Shown: positions 51,531-60,625, counted from the first letter of the stretch. The stretch is DNA of 64,000 nt from Glycomyces tenuis DSM 44171 (GCF_000427885.1 NZ_ATYW01000008.1:55547-119546); one strand, 5' to 3'. Made by a program: numbers and translations. The notes: generated by a model from the letters alone, not told the origin.

Positions 51531-51560
51531 CCTGCGGCACGTCGTCGACGTGCCGCGGGA
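51531..51560. terminator. Hairpin terminator after tetR2
   Basis: Perfect arms GCGGCACG and CGTGCCGC around a self-complementary centre, 8 bp beyond the tetR2 stop. Confidence 0.75.
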
Positions 51561-51567
51561 CCTCCTG

Positions 51568-52167
51568 TCATGGCCGGTACATGGACTGCAGACTGGCCGA
51601 CAGGACGCCTGGGGCCTCGTCGGCGGTCAGGCGCCCTTCGGAGATCTCGTCGGCGGCGGCATGGACCAGGCTGTACAGCGCGGTGACCATCCACGACAGG
51701 GGCAGATCGGCACGGAACGCCCCGTCTTCCCTGCCCCGGGAGATCAGCTCCTCGACCCGGCGCAGAATCGGGTCGTGGCGTTGCCGGAGCCATTGCGGAG
51801 AGAGGTCGCCGACCACGTTGTCGCGCAGGTTGCGGTTGCGTTCCATCAGATACCACTGCTCGCGCAGGAGCCGGTCGAGCGCTTCGTCGGCCGGTCCGTC
51901 GGTCTCGACGGAGGCCCATGCGGCTTCGGTCTCCTCGAAGGCCCGCGTCATCAGGGCCTTGGCCAGCTCGGTGCGGGAGGGGAAGTGCCCGTAGAGCGTG
52001 ACGCGGCCGACTCCGGCGGCCTGGGCGACCTCGGCGACGCTGACGCCGGGCCGCGAGCTGTAGAGCTTGAGCCCGGCGGTGAGGATCTTGTCGATGTTGC
52101 GTTGCGCGTCGGCACGGCGTGGCCCGGCGGGCTGCCGTGCCGACGCGGTGGTCTTGCCCTCGGCCAT
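51568..52167 (-). CDS. TetR-family regulator 2
   Basis: 199 residues from ATG 52167. HTH: IDKILTAGLKLYSSRPGVSV then AEVAQAAGVGRVTLYGHFPS. It is 13 bp downstream of an MFS pump and probably represses it; no ribosome site precedes the ATG, suggesting coupling or a short intercistronic re-initiation. Two related near-palindromes lie upstream of the pump. Confidence 0.9.
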   Translation of the reverse strand: MAEGKTTASARQPAGPRRADAQRNIDKILTAGLKLYSSRPGVSVAEVAQAAGVGRVTLYGHFPSRTELAKALMTRAFEETEAAWASVETDGPADEALDRLLREQWYLMERNRNLRDNVVGDLSPQWLRQRHDPILRRVEELISRGREDGAFRADLPLSWMVTALYSLVHAAADEISEGRLTADEAPGVLSASLQSMYRP

Positions 52168-52180
52168 GCCTGAAGGGTAA

Positions 52181-53620
52181 CTAGTGGCCGTGCGGCCCAC
52201 CGCCGGTCTCGACCTTCCCGCCCGGGACCAGGAACAACGCGACGAACCCGGCGGCACCGGAGGCGACGGCGCAGACGATGAACGCGTCCGTGAACCCCGA
52301 CAGGACGGGTGCGCTCACCGCGATGCTTGCGGCGGCCAGCGTCGAGACCACTGCCACGCCGATCGACCCGCCCAGCTCGTGGAAGGTGGTCACCATCCCC
52401 GACGCCACGCCCGCCTCATGCGGTTCCACGTCGGACAAGGCGGTGGCGTTCGCGGTGATGAACAGCGTCCCGAGCGCGAACGCGCCCAAGGCGAGAGCGG
52501 GCACTGCTCCGGTGGCCGCCTGACTGTCGGCGTCCAGCGAGGCCAGCCACGCCGAGGCCGCAGCCGCCAGCAGCAACCCCGTGACGGCGATCGGCCGGGG
52601 ACCGAGTTTGCCGATGAGGCGCCCGGCCAGGTGCGCGCCGACGATCGTGGCGACGGCGACGGGCAGGAACAGCAGACCCGTGCGCAGCGGCGAGTACCCC
52701 GAGAAGTCCTGGAGGTACAGCGAACCGAGGAAGAAGAACGAGATCAGCAGCGCGGTGGCCATCAGCATGAGGAATGCCCCGGTGACGACGGTGCGGCGGG
52801 CCAGCAGGCCCACGCGCATGAGCGGCTCGGCGGTGCGCCGCTCGACCACTGCGAAGACCGCATACAGCACGGCCGCCGCCGCGAGCGCGCCGATGGTGTC
52901 CGCCGAGGTCCATCCGCGGTCGCCTGCGCGGACGAGGCCGAAGATCAAGGCGGCGGTGGCGGCGGTAACGGTCAAGGCGCCGGGCACGTCGACGCGGGCA
53001 CGCTGTCCAGCCGCCGCATCAGCGGGCATCACGACGGGCAGCGACGCGAGGATCACCGCTCCTACCGGGATGTTGATGTAGAAGATCCATTGCCAGCCGG
53101 GGCCGTCGGTGAGCACGCCGCCGATGAGGACGCCGACAGCGGCGCCGCTTCCGGCGATCGCCGACAGCAGCGCCAGCGCCCGGTGGCGATCGGCGCCGTG
53201 GAACAACGTGGTGACCGTGGACAGGATTGCGGGCGCCATGAGCGCCGCGCCCACACCCTGCGCGAGCCGCCCGCCCAGCAGGACCGGACCGGTCTGGGCC
53301 AGCCCGGCGACAAATGAGGCCGCAGTGAACAGGGCCAGACCTGCCAGCAGCATCCGGCGCCGGCCGTAGAGGTCGGCCATCCGCCCGCCCAGCAGCATCA
53401 GGCCGCCGAAGCAGAGGGTGTAGCCGGTGACGATCCAGGTGAGCGCCTCCCGGTCGAGACCGAGGTCTGTGCCGATGGAGGGCAGCGCGATATTGACGAC
53501 GGTGATGTCGATGATGAGCATCGCCTGCGCGGTGCACAGCAGCGCCAGCATCAGGCGGCGCCGGGGGGTCGGTGGCGCGGCCGGGGCCGCAGCGGGATCG
53601 GGGTGATGGATCGCGGACAC
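52181..53620 (-). CDS. MFS drug exporter, DHA2 (EmrB/QacA) family, 1
   Basis: 479 residues from GTG 53620 (AAGGAG five bases upstream). Fourteen predicted helices; DHA2 motifs IDITVVNIALPSIGTDLG, GGRMADLYGRRRML (motif A) and GGVLTDGPGWQWIFYINIP (motif C/14-TMS signature). Proton-driven efflux of drugs or cations. Operon with tetR2. Confidence 0.92.
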   Translation of the reverse strand: MSAIHHPDPAAAPAAPPTPRRRLMLALLCTAQAMLIIDITVVNIALPSIGTDLGLDREALTWIVTGYTLCFGGLMLLGGRMADLYGRRRMLLAGLALFTAASFVAGLAQTGPVLLGGRLAQGVGAALMAPAILSTVTTLFHGADRHRALALLSAIAGSGAAVGVLIGGVLTDGPGWQWIFYINIPVGAVILASLPVVMPADAAAGQRARVDVPGALTVTAATAALIFGLVRAGDRGWTSADTIGALAAAAVLYAVFAVVERRTAEPLMRVGLLARRTVVTGAFLMLMATALLISFFFLGSLYLQDFSGYSPLRTGLLFLPVAVATIVGAHLAGRLIGKLGPRPIAVTGLLLAAAASAWLASLDADSQAATGAVPALALGAFALGTLFITANATALSDVEPHEAGVASGMVTTFHELGGSIGVAVVSTLAAASIAVSAPVLSGFTDAFIVCAVASGAAGFVALFLVPGGKVETGGGPHGH

Positions 53621-53633
53621 GATCACTCCTTAA

Positions 53634-53653
53634 CTCGAACATTAATGTACGAG
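53634..53653. promoter_or_regulatory. Probable TetR2 operator 1
   Basis: CTCGAACATTAATGTACGAG, a near-perfect palindrome 14 bp before the pump start. Confidence 0.65.
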
Positions 53654-53682
53654 TTACAGCCTAGCCCGAGTTCCACGTAACA

Positions 53683-53698
53683 CGTACATCAGTGTTCG
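53683..53698. promoter_or_regulatory. Probable TetR2 operator 2
   Basis: CGTACATCAGTGTTCG repeats the half-sites of the first operator (CG.ACAT / .TGT.CG) 49 bp away. Confidence 0.55.
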
Positions 53699-53819
53699 AT
53701 TTAACTGATTCGCGACAGCGCTTCGGCAGCTCAACCAGGTCAGTCGAGGGGCGGGCCCGTTGCGACTTGGAGGCCACCGGGCGCTAGCCGGAGCGCGGCT
53801 CGCGTGCATCGGCGTTGGT

Positions 53820-55301
53820 CTAGCGGACGAGCTCGGTCGCCGAGCCTGCTCTCTGGTCTGTCGGGGGCTTGCGGGCGTCGGTCGGCGATGCCGAGCGGCG
53901 ATTGCCGAGCAGTGTGGCGACGAGGACGGCGCCGAGTGCGAGGAGGGTGGCGGCCACCGTGAGCGCGAACGAGAAGCCGGCGGTTTCGGCGAGCAGCGGC
54001 TCGGTGGCGGCGGCCAGGTCGTCACTGCGGCGTGTGGCCAGGCTGACCAGCACCGCCACGCCCACGGCGCCGCCGACTTGCTGCACGGAGCTGAAGACGG
54101 CCGAACCGAGACCGGCGTTCTCCTCGGTGGTGTCCGTGACCGCTGCGACCGAGAGGGCGGGCAGACTCAGGCCGCATCCGAGGCTCGTGACGAGCATGCC
54201 GGGCAGCACCCCGGAGACATAGCCGTCGCTCGGGGACACGCCGGAGAGCAACAGCAGCCCGGCGGCGCTGATCAGGAACGACGCGACCAGTGTCCAGCGC
54301 ATCCCGAGCCTGATCACCGCTCGGTAGGAGAGCCACATGCCCGTGAGAATGCCGCCGCCGTACGGCAGATAGGCGATGCCCGCCTGGAGCGGTCCGTAGC
54401 CGAGGACGGTCTGGAGATGGATCATGAGCAGGAACGCCATCGCGTAGAAGGCGGCGGAGAACAGCAGGGTCGCGCTGTTGGCGACGGCACGGATCCGGAA
54501 GGCCAGGAACGACAGCGGCACCAACGGCTCGGCGATGCGCGACTCGGCCGTGAGGAACGCGGCGGTCAAGGCGACGGCAAGGAGCAGGGGGCCGACGACG
54601 GCCGCATCACCCCAACCGGTCTCCCCGGCTTGAAGCAGACCGTAGACCAAGCACACGACGGCACCGGTGCCCAATATCGCACCGGGTACGTCTATGCGCG
54701 CCTCGCGTGCAGTCCGGCTCTCGGCGACCAAGCGCGGGAGTAGGACGAGGGCGAGGGCGGCCACGGGCAGATTGATGAGGAAGATCCAACGCCAACTGGT
54801 GAGGTCGGTCAACGCGCCCGAGATCACCAGGCCCATCGTGCCGCCCAGCGCCGCGATGCCACCCCAAATGCTGAGCGCCTTGACGCGTTCCTCCCTGCCG
54901 GGGAACAGCAGTGTGATCAGCGACAGTGCGGCCGGACTGGCCATGGCCGCACCCGCGCCCTGAACGAAGCGCCCGGTCACGAGCTGCCATGGCTCCTGTG
55001 CGAGCCCACAGAGCAGGCTCGCCGCGCCGAACAGCGCCACGCCGGTGAGGAAGACGCGTCGGCGGCCCCATAGGTCGGCCGCGCGGCCGAACAGCAAGAG
55101 CAGCCCGCCGAAGGCGAGGAAGTAGGCGTTGACGACCCAGGTCAGGCCCGTGGCGCTGAATCCGAGGTCGTCCCGGATGCTGGGGAGCGCCACGCTCACC
55201 ACGGTGTCGTCCAGGACGAGCATGAACTGCACGAAGCACAACACCATCAGCGCCGGTCGGCGGCGGCCGGCGGTCGTGGCGAGGGTCGATGTCGCGCTCA
55301 T
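53820..55301 (-). CDS. MFS drug exporter, DHA2 family, 2
   Basis: 493 residues, fourteen helices. LDDTVVSVALPSIRDDLGFS, GRAADLWGRRRVFL (motif A), GALTDLTSWRWIFLINLP. Same family as the other two pumps but distinct in sequence. Divergent from an AraC-type regulator, which presumably controls it. No clear ribosome site before ATG 55301. Confidence 0.92.
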   Translation of the reverse strand: MSATSTLATTAGRRRPALMVLCFVQFMLVLDDTVVSVALPSIRDDLGFSATGLTWVVNAYFLAFGGLLLLFGRAADLWGRRRVFLTGVALFGAASLLCGLAQEPWQLVTGRFVQGAGAAMASPAALSLITLLFPGREERVKALSIWGGIAALGGTMGLVISGALTDLTSWRWIFLINLPVAALALVLLPRLVAESRTAREARIDVPGAILGTGAVVCLVYGLLQAGETGWGDAAVVGPLLLAVALTAAFLTAESRIAEPLVPLSFLAFRIRAVANSATLLFSAAFYAMAFLLMIHLQTVLGYGPLQAGIAYLPYGGGILTGMWLSYRAVIRLGMRWTLVASFLISAAGLLLLSGVSPSDGYVSGVLPGMLVTSLGCGLSLPALSVAAVTDTTEENAGLGSAVFSSVQQVGGAVGVAVLVSLATRRSDDLAAATEPLLAETAGFSFALTVAATLLALGAVLVATLLGNRRSASPTDARKPPTDQRAGSATELVR

Positions 55302-55450
55302 GGCCGGCGCCCCTGAGGAAATCCGGCCGAGTCCCTGCTGCGGTCGCGCCGGTGGCGCGGGCGAATGATCGGCATGGGACGACGCTATGCGCGCACCGTG
55401 CTGGCCGCAATGCGCTACGGGGTCGATTCATGTCGCGTTGAGGACATAAG

Positions 55451-56254
55451 ATGGGTTCCATGACCGAGGCCATCGTCGGCGCCGTCCCGCCCGGGGTGGG
55501 GGCGATCGTCGTCGGCAACTTCCCGTTGACGTCGGGGCAGTGGATACTCCCCCACCGGCATCCGCAGCACCAGCTGGCCTGGACCCGCAGCGGCGTGCTC
55601 AGCATCGCCGTCGACGACACCTACTGGGTCCTGCCGCCCACCCGGGCGCTGTGGCTGCCCGCAGGAGTCGTCCACCGGACCGGTGCGACCCGCGACGCGG
55701 TGCTGTGCAGCCTCTACCTCGAACCGGACCGGTGCGGCCTGGACTGGACCGAGCCGACGCCGGTCGGCGTGAACGGGCTGCTGGCGCACCTGATCGCCTA
55801 CCTCAACCGGGACGACCTCGCCGACGCGATGCGGCTGCGGGCCGAAGCGGTCGTCCTGGACCTGTTGCAGCCGTTGCCGACCATGCCCATCGACGTGCCG
55901 TACCCAGTGGACGAACGCGCCTGTGCCGTGGCCGATGCGCTGCTGGCCGACCCCGCGGACCAACGGGGCCTCGAAGCCCACGCGCGAGCCGTGGGTGCGA
56001 GCCGACGCACCCTGACACGCCTGTTCGTCCGCGACACGGGCATGAGCTTCGACCGCTGGCGCACCCAGGTGCGGCTCCGGGCTTCGCTGGCCCTGCTCGC
56101 CGAGGGGCAGCCGGTGTCAAAAGTCGCCCGCGACGTGGGGTACTCGACGCCGAGCGCGTTCCTCGCGGCGTTCCGCCGGACCGTCGGCACCACCCCGAAG
56201 CGCTACCTGCACGGCGAGGACGTGTTCGAGACGCCCGGTACGACAGGGCGCTAG
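55451..56254 (+). CDS. AraC-family regulator with cupin domain
   Basis: 267 residues. N-terminal cupin: LPHRHPQHQLAWTRSGVLSI and RALWLPAGVVHRT (His metal/ligand pocket). C-terminal double HTH: LEAHARAVGASRRTLTRLFV and VSKVARDVGYSTPSAFLAAF, ending RTVGTTPKRYL. Divergent from MFS pump 2 by 149 bp, the usual regulator-pump arrangement. Confidence 0.93.
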   Translation: MGSMTEAIVGAVPPGVGAIVVGNFPLTSGQWILPHRHPQHQLAWTRSGVLSIAVDDTYWVLPPTRALWLPAGVVHRTGATRDAVLCSLYLEPDRCGLDWTEPTPVGVNGLLAHLIAYLNRDDLADAMRLRAEAVVLDLLQPLPTMPIDVPYPVDERACAVADALLADPADQRGLEAHARAVGASRRTLTRLFVRDTGMSFDRWRTQVRLRASLALLAEGQPVSKVARDVGYSTPSAFLAAFRRTVGTTPKRYLHGEDVFETPGTTGR

Positions 56255-56501
56255 CGCAGTTCGCCATCCGGGTGCGGGCGAGACTTCAGGACGAGGCGAC
56301 ACGCGCAGGTGTTCAGCAGGCCCAGGCTGGGCATCGCCCGCAGCCGGACTATTCCGAGTCTCGGTCTATCCAACATGGTCATACTGTTGCGGCGCGGTCA
56401 GCTGTTGGGGGACCCACTATCCGAACGGTGAGATCTCCGCACCTGAGGCCTCGCCACTGCTGAAGTTCGATATGGAGGCACTCGCCGCCATGAACGAGAT
56501 G

Positions 56502-57482
56502 TCAGTCCAGCCAGCCGAGACGGGCCGCCTGCACGCCCGCCTGGAAGCGGCTGGTGGCCCCGAGCTGGCCGGTCAGCTCGGCCACGACGCGGGTCACGGT
56601 GCGGACCGACACGCCGAGACTGCGGGCGATGGCCTCGTCCTTGGCCCCCGTGGCCAAGAGTCGCAGCACGGCGCGCTGCTGCTCGGACAGGCCTGAGTCG
56701 TCGGAACCGCGCAGGACGTCGTCGATCTCGGTGGCGGTCAGCCAGCAGTAGTCGAAGAAGTCCACCAGCGGCCCTACGAGCAGGCGGTTGCGCAGCACGA
56801 TGGCGCGAATATCGGGATCGTTCGGAGCATCGACGACGGCCACCTCCCGGTCGTAGACGACCATGCGGATCGGCACGATCGGCGTGGCCTTGACCTGTAC
56901 CCCCAGCTCAAGTCTTTTCGGTAGGTTGTCGCGCAAGGGACCGTGGCGCAACCCTCTCTGGGAGTAAAGGAGTCGAATCTGAGCGCCGCGTTCGTGTAGT
57001 TCGCGGTCGCGTCGCAGCCCGGCATCCAAGTGCCGGGGATCCCATGCGGTGTAGGGATGGGTCTCGATCAATTCATGACGGCCGGCCGAGGCGAACTCGT
57101 CGAGCAGCGCCTCGATGCGCGGCCGGAACGTGTCGTCGTCGCGTAGGATCTCGACGTCGGCACCGGCTCGCTCGTCGCCGGCCGGCCGCAGGTAGTCGTT
57201 GGCCAGCGCCAACGTGTTGTCCTGCTGTTCCGTGAGCGTCGCAAGGGCTTCGGTGAGGCGCTCGCGACCGTCACCGAGGATGCGGGTGAGCGCGGCGACG
57301 GCATCGACGGCGATCTCAGCAGTGCCGTGCAGGAGTCCGAGTTCACTGAGGCGCCGCCGGACGAGCGGTGTCTCCGTGTTGGACAGACCCACACTCGCCA
57401 CCGCTTGGGCGAACGTCTCGCCGTTGCGACGCATCCTCGCATACACCTCTTGCACGGCCTGGTCTTCGGCGTGGTCGACCAT
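56502..57482 (-). CDS. LuxR-type regulator with TrmB-like N-terminal helix domain
   Basis: 326 residues from ATG 57482 with GAGAGGAA; the longer frame to 58007 is antisense to the HMA gene. N-terminus EVYARMRRNGETFAQAVASV gives a winged-helix-like part; the middle holds no metal motif; C-terminal LuxR HTH LSEQQRAVLRLLATGAKDEA then IARSLGVSVRTVTRVVAELT. Such solitary regulators are common in actinobacteria. Target unknown; it is divergent from the HMA protein across a CsoR-like site. Confidence 0.85.
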   Translation of the reverse strand: MVDHAEDQAVQEVYARMRRNGETFAQAVASVGLSNTETPLVRRRLSELGLLHGTAEIAVDAVAALTRILGDGRERLTEALATLTEQQDNTLALANDYLRPAGDERAGADVEILRDDDTFRPRIEALLDEFASAGRHELIETHPYTAWDPRHLDAGLRRDRELHERGAQIRLLYSQRGLRHGPLRDNLPKRLELGVQVKATPIVPIRMVVYDREVAVVDAPNDPDIRAIVLRNRLLVGPLVDFFDYCWLTATEIDDVLRGSDDSGLSEQQRAVLRLLATGAKDEAIARSLGVSVRTVTRVVAELTGQLGATSRFQAGVQAARLGWLD

Positions 57483-57593
57483 GGGCTTCCTCTCGCGTCG
57501 GTGTCCGGTTCCAGCCATGGCGACCACCGGACACGCCGATGCGTGGACAAGCGCGTTCGGCACGACCATGCTTTGAACAGACGTCCGAGAGCG

Positions 57594-57608
57594 TACCCGC
57601 CCCGGGTA
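57594..57608. promoter_or_regulatory. CsoR-like operator before the HMA gene
   Basis: TACCCGCCCCGGGTA, 36 bp before the TTG start of the HMA protein. Confidence 0.5.
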
Positions 57609-57644
57609 TGAGGTTCCACGGACAGCTGTCCTGAAGGAGATGCC

Positions 57645-57905
57645 TTGATCACCGTTGACTACAGCCTCGTCGCATTCCGCGTCACGGGTCTCACCGCCGA
57701 CACCTGCGACCACTGCATCGACAGCCTCAAAGCTGAGCTGGTCGCCCTGGTCGGGGTCCTCGGGGTCGACATTCTGCCCGCACAGGGGACGATAAGTGTC
57801 CTCGTCGACGATCTGTCCGCCGTGGAGTGTGCCGCGGACGCGCTCTGGGAAGCCGGCTGGGACGCCGTCGGCGACCGCCCTGGCCGTCTGGCAGAGCACT
57901 ATTGA
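57645..57905 (+). CDS. HMA-domain metallochaperone-like protein (CopZ type)
   Basis: 86 residues; TTG start after [11 protein letters not shown] fold with metal-site TADTCDHCIDSLKAEL (CxxC) at about residues 16-31, a variant of GMTCxxC lacking the Met. Second strand region GTISVLVDDLSAVE and ALWEAGWDAV. Cu(I) carriage in the cytosol is likely. Bracketed by CsoR-like sites at 57594 and 57907, followed by a hairpin. Confidence 0.78.
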   Translation: MITVDYSLVAFRVTGLTADTCDHCIDSLKAELVALVGVLGVDILPAQGTISVLVDDLSAVECAADALWEAGWDAVGDRPGRLAEHY

Positions 57906-57906
57906 T

Positions 57907-57923
57907 ATACCCCCTAGGGGTAT
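57907..57923. promoter_or_regulatory. CsoR-like operator, near-perfect (ATACCCCCTAGGGGTAT)
   Basis: ATACCCC and GGGGTAT arms around CTA, directly after the HMA stop. No gene starts until 58037, so it may be a leftover promoter of a lost csoR/copper gene or a distal site for the MFS gene. Confidence 0.7.
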
Positions 57924-57932
57924 GCTATAACT

Positions 57933-57958
57933 GACCGGCGGCCTTCGGGTCGCCGGTC
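57933..57958. terminator. Hairpin terminator after the HMA gene
   Basis: Arms GACCGGCG and CGCCGGTC, 10-nt loop, then TTCT. Confidence 0.7.
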
Positions 57959-58005
57959 TTCTGGCTTCAGGAGATCGAAGCTCAGCGGAGTAGTGCCTCC
58001 ACGGC

Positions 58006-58022
58006 ATACCCCCTACCGGTAT
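58006..58022. promoter_or_regulatory. CsoR-like operator at the MFS 3 ribosome site (ATACCCCCTACCGGTAT)
   Basis: Same left arm and centre as the site at 57907, right arm changed to CCGGTAT. Ends 14 nt before the MFS ATG, immediately before AAGGAG. Confidence 0.6.
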
Positions 58023-58036
58023 AAGGAGTGAGTGTC

Positions 58037-59458
58037 ATGTCGCAATCGACGACACCACCGGCCTCACGGCGCTGGCTCGCCCTTGCGCTCATCGCCCTGG
58101 CCCAGTTCATGGTCATCATGGACACCTCGATCATCGGCGTCGCTCTACCGAAGATGCAAGCATCGCTCGGATTCACCCAGGAGAACCTGTCGTGGGTGTT
58201 CAACGCCTACGTCGTCGTCTTCGGCGGCCTGCTGCTGCTCGGCGGGCGACTGTCCGACCTGGTCGGCGCGCGCCGCATCTTCAGCCTCGGCTGGGTCATC
58301 CTGGCCGCCGGATCGCTCGTCGCCGGCCTTGCCCCGAACGTCGCCGTAGAACTGACCGGCCGTGGCGTCCAAGGCATCGGTGCGGCGCTGATCGCCCCCT
58401 CGGCCCTGACGCTGCTCATGATGCTGTTCGGCGGCAATCCCAAAGAGCTGACCAAAGCGTTCGCGTTCTATGGGGCCGCCGCGCCCGCAGGCGGCACCGC
58501 CGGAGTGTTCCTCGGTGGGCTGATCACCGAGTACGCCTCCTGGCCATGGGTGTTCTACATCAACATCCCCGTCGCCGTCCTCGCTCTCGCCGCCGCCCGG
58601 TCGCTGCTGCCCGGCGGGCGGGCCCAACGCGGCTCGATCGACCTGCTCGGCGCGGCCATGGCGACCCTCGGACTGGCCGGCGCGGTCTTCGCGATCGTCC
58701 GGGCCCCCGAGGTCGGCTGGGCCGACCCCGCCACCTGGGGTGTCCTGGTCGGCGCCGCTGCGCTGCTCGTCGGCTTCGTCGCCGTGCAGGGCAAGCGCCG
58801 CCAGCCGCTGATGCCGCTGTCGATCTTCCGCGCGCCGAACCTCGGCGCGGCCAACCTGGCGCAGCTGTTGCTGGGTGCGGCGTGGGTGCCGATGTGGTTC
58901 TTCCTGAACCTCTACCTGCAGCAGGTGCTCGGCTTCTCGGCGTTCCCCTCGGGGGCGGCGCTGGTGCCGATGACACTGCTCATCATGGTGGGAATGGTGG
59001 CTCTCGCGCCCAGGCTCATGGCGCGCTTCGGCGCCAAGGCGATGACCGTGACCGGCCTGGTCCTGCTGGCCGGCGGCCTGTACTGGCTCTCGTTCATCCG
59101 AGCCGACGGCACGTTCTGGGCCGATGTCCTCCCTGCCTCGCTGCTGGCGGCGCTGGGCATGTCCCTGGCGTTCATCCCGTCGCTCCAGACGGCGATCTCC
59201 AGCGCCAAACCGGAGGAAGGCGGTCTGGCCTCGGGCATCGTCAACACCGGCTACCAGATCGGCTCCGCGCTCGGCCTGGCCGTGGTGACCGCCGTGGCGG
59301 TCCCCTACGGCGCAGGTCAGATCGGAGACACAGCCGCACTGACCGACGGGTTCTCCACCGCCTTCATCACGGCGGCCGTCATCGCACTCGCAGCGGCCGC
59401 CTTGACCACTGCGGTCATGCGACCGGCCAAGGCCGCCCAACTGACCAAAGCGGCCTGA
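58037..59458 (+). CDS. MFS exporter, DHA2 family, 3, with CsoR-like promoter
   Basis: 473 residues from ATG 58037 (AAGGAG eight bases upstream). Fourteen helices; MDTSIIGVALPKMQASLGFT, GGRLSDLVGARRIFSLG (motif A), GGLITEYASWPWVFYINIP. Drug/metal-complex efflux by proton antiport. The CsoR-like palindrome at its ribosome site suggests copper-dependent control, unusual for this family. Closed by a 14-bp terminator. Confidence 0.92.
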   Translation: MSQSTTPPASRRWLALALIALAQFMVIMDTSIIGVALPKMQASLGFTQENLSWVFNAYVVVFGGLLLLGGRLSDLVGARRIFSLGWVILAAGSLVAGLAPNVAVELTGRGVQGIGAALIAPSALTLLMMLFGGNPKELTKAFAFYGAAAPAGGTAGVFLGGLITEYASWPWVFYINIPVAVLALAAARSLLPGGRAQRGSIDLLGAAMATLGLAGAVFAIVRAPEVGWADPATWGVLVGAAALLVGFVAVQGKRRQPLMPLSIFRAPNLGAANLAQLLLGAAWVPMWFFLNLYLQQVLGFSAFPSGAALVPMTLLIMVGMVALAPRLMARFGAKAMTVTGLVLLAGGLYWLSFIRADGTFWADVLPASLLAALGMSLAFIPSLQTAISSAKPEEGGLASGIVNTGYQIGSALGLAVVTAVAVPYGAGQIGDTAALTDGFSTAFITAAVIALAAAALTTAVMRPAKAAQLTKAA

Positions 59459-59488
59459 AGCGGAGGTGAGCGAACACCCTGCAAATCA

Positions 59489-59520
59489 CGGCGGGTCCGG
59501 GACATGTCCCGGACCCGCCG
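59489..59520. terminator. Strong 14-bp hairpin terminator
   Basis: CGGCGGGTCCGGGA and TCCCGGACCCGCCG around CATG. Confidence 0.9.
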
Positions 59521-59764
59521 ACTCGTCTGAAGTGCTACCGAGCCATTCGGGGCTCGCCCGCTGAGCTTCCTCAGAGCACGTCGTCGTAGTGCAGCACCCA
59601 GCGTAGGGCGTCGTTCGCACCGGAGAACCAGGCCTGAAGTCTAGATCTCGCACCAGTGAGCGAAGACAGTTGTTTATTCCAATCAATTTGTGGATATAGC
59701 ATATCAATACCAGACAGAACCGTGCATAGACTCAGGATTCAAACCCGGGAACGGAGGCTTTTCA

Positions 59765-60373
59765 GTGAGAGATAAGCGTGATTCAGACGGTGCCGGCCAG
59801 GATATGGGGCAGTCACAAGATATGCACCGGTCACCTGACACGAAAATGTACCTGCGGTTCGGGGCGATGATCCTGACCGCCATGGTCGTCATGTACGCCG
59901 TGATGTTCGTCAGCACTTGGGAATGGTGGCATATCCGCTGGAGCGAGAGCCGCATGTTCATGGCACTCACCATGGGCGGGGCCATGGGCCTGGTGATGCT
60001 CGGATGGATGCTGAACATGTTCCGCAATATGAAGGTGAACCTGGGCATCGTCCTGGCAAGCCTGCTGTTGCTCGGTGGCGGCGCGTTCCTCGACCGCAGC
60101 CAAGTCACCGTGGGCGACCTCGGGTGGATGAACTCCATGATCCCTCACCACTCGATGGCCATCACCCGGTCCGAGCACGCCCAGATCGAGGACGTGCGAG
60201 TCTGCGAGCTCGCCGTGCAGATCAGCGAGGCACAGCGCCGGGAAATCCTCGAGATGCAGTGGCTCATCGAGGACATCGAGCGCAACGGCGTGGCCGATAC
60301 CGCCAAGGAGGCACAAGACCGACCGGTTCCCGACTTCTCCGCGTCCGCCGGCCGTCAATGTCCTACGGATTGA
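59765..60373 (+). CDS. Membrane DUF305 protein
   Basis: 202 residues from GTG 59765, GGAGG seven bases upstream. Three helices (ILTAMVVMYAVMFVST; MFMALTMGGAMGLVMLGWML; LGIVLASLLLLGGGAFL), Met-rich, then a single DUF305 unit GWMNSMIPHHSMAITRSEHA and REILEMQWLIEDIE. The domain faces outside and likely binds copper. The DNA around it is less GC-rich than the surroundings, with an AT-rich promoter at 59670-59710, suggesting separate acquisition. Confidence 0.88.
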   Translation: MRDKRDSDGAGQDMGQSQDMHRSPDTKMYLRFGAMILTAMVVMYAVMFVSTWEWWHIRWSESRMFMALTMGGAMGLVMLGWMLNMFRNMKVNLGIVLASLLLLGGGAFLDRSQVTVGDLGWMNSMIPHHSMAITRSEHAQIEDVRVCELAVQISEAQRREILEMQWLIEDIERNGVADTAKEAQDRPVPDFSASAGRQCPTD

Positions 60374-60460
60374 TGTCGCTTCGGATCCGTTCCGCCCGCA
60401 ATCAAAGCATGGGAGGAAACGGCTGATGTCCGGTTCTCCTGGGTAGAACCGGCTAAGACG

Positions 60461-60625
60461 CTGACCGCGAGCGGTGGCACCATCGGCCGCATTGAACCCC
60501 TCCTCGACGCTCCCGGACGGGCGGGAGTGAGCACGACCCTCGGTAGCAACGCCGCCGCAGTGACCGCGCCAGTGCTGATCCTCGCCGCACCGATCCTCAC
60601 CACTGCGGGCTTCGCCTGCTGCTAG
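60461..60625 (+). pseudogene. M56 protease 3' relic (fifth copy)
   Basis: Reads LTASGGTIGRIEPLLDAPGR...NAAAVTAPVLILAAPILTTA GFACC and stop, matching the last 55 residues of sensor 4 (LAASGGDTVARVERLLDAP ... GMACCPV). The rest of the gene is gone. Confidence 0.85.

Noticed and set aside
58145-59440. 431-codon minus-strand ORF
   Set aside because: Antisense to MFS pump 3; Gln/Arg-rich shadow composition.
59575-59660. Minus-strand fragment AWFSGANDALRWVLHYDDVL-stop that looks protein-like
   Set aside because: Possibly the end of a lost gene, but no family could be recognised and no start is present.
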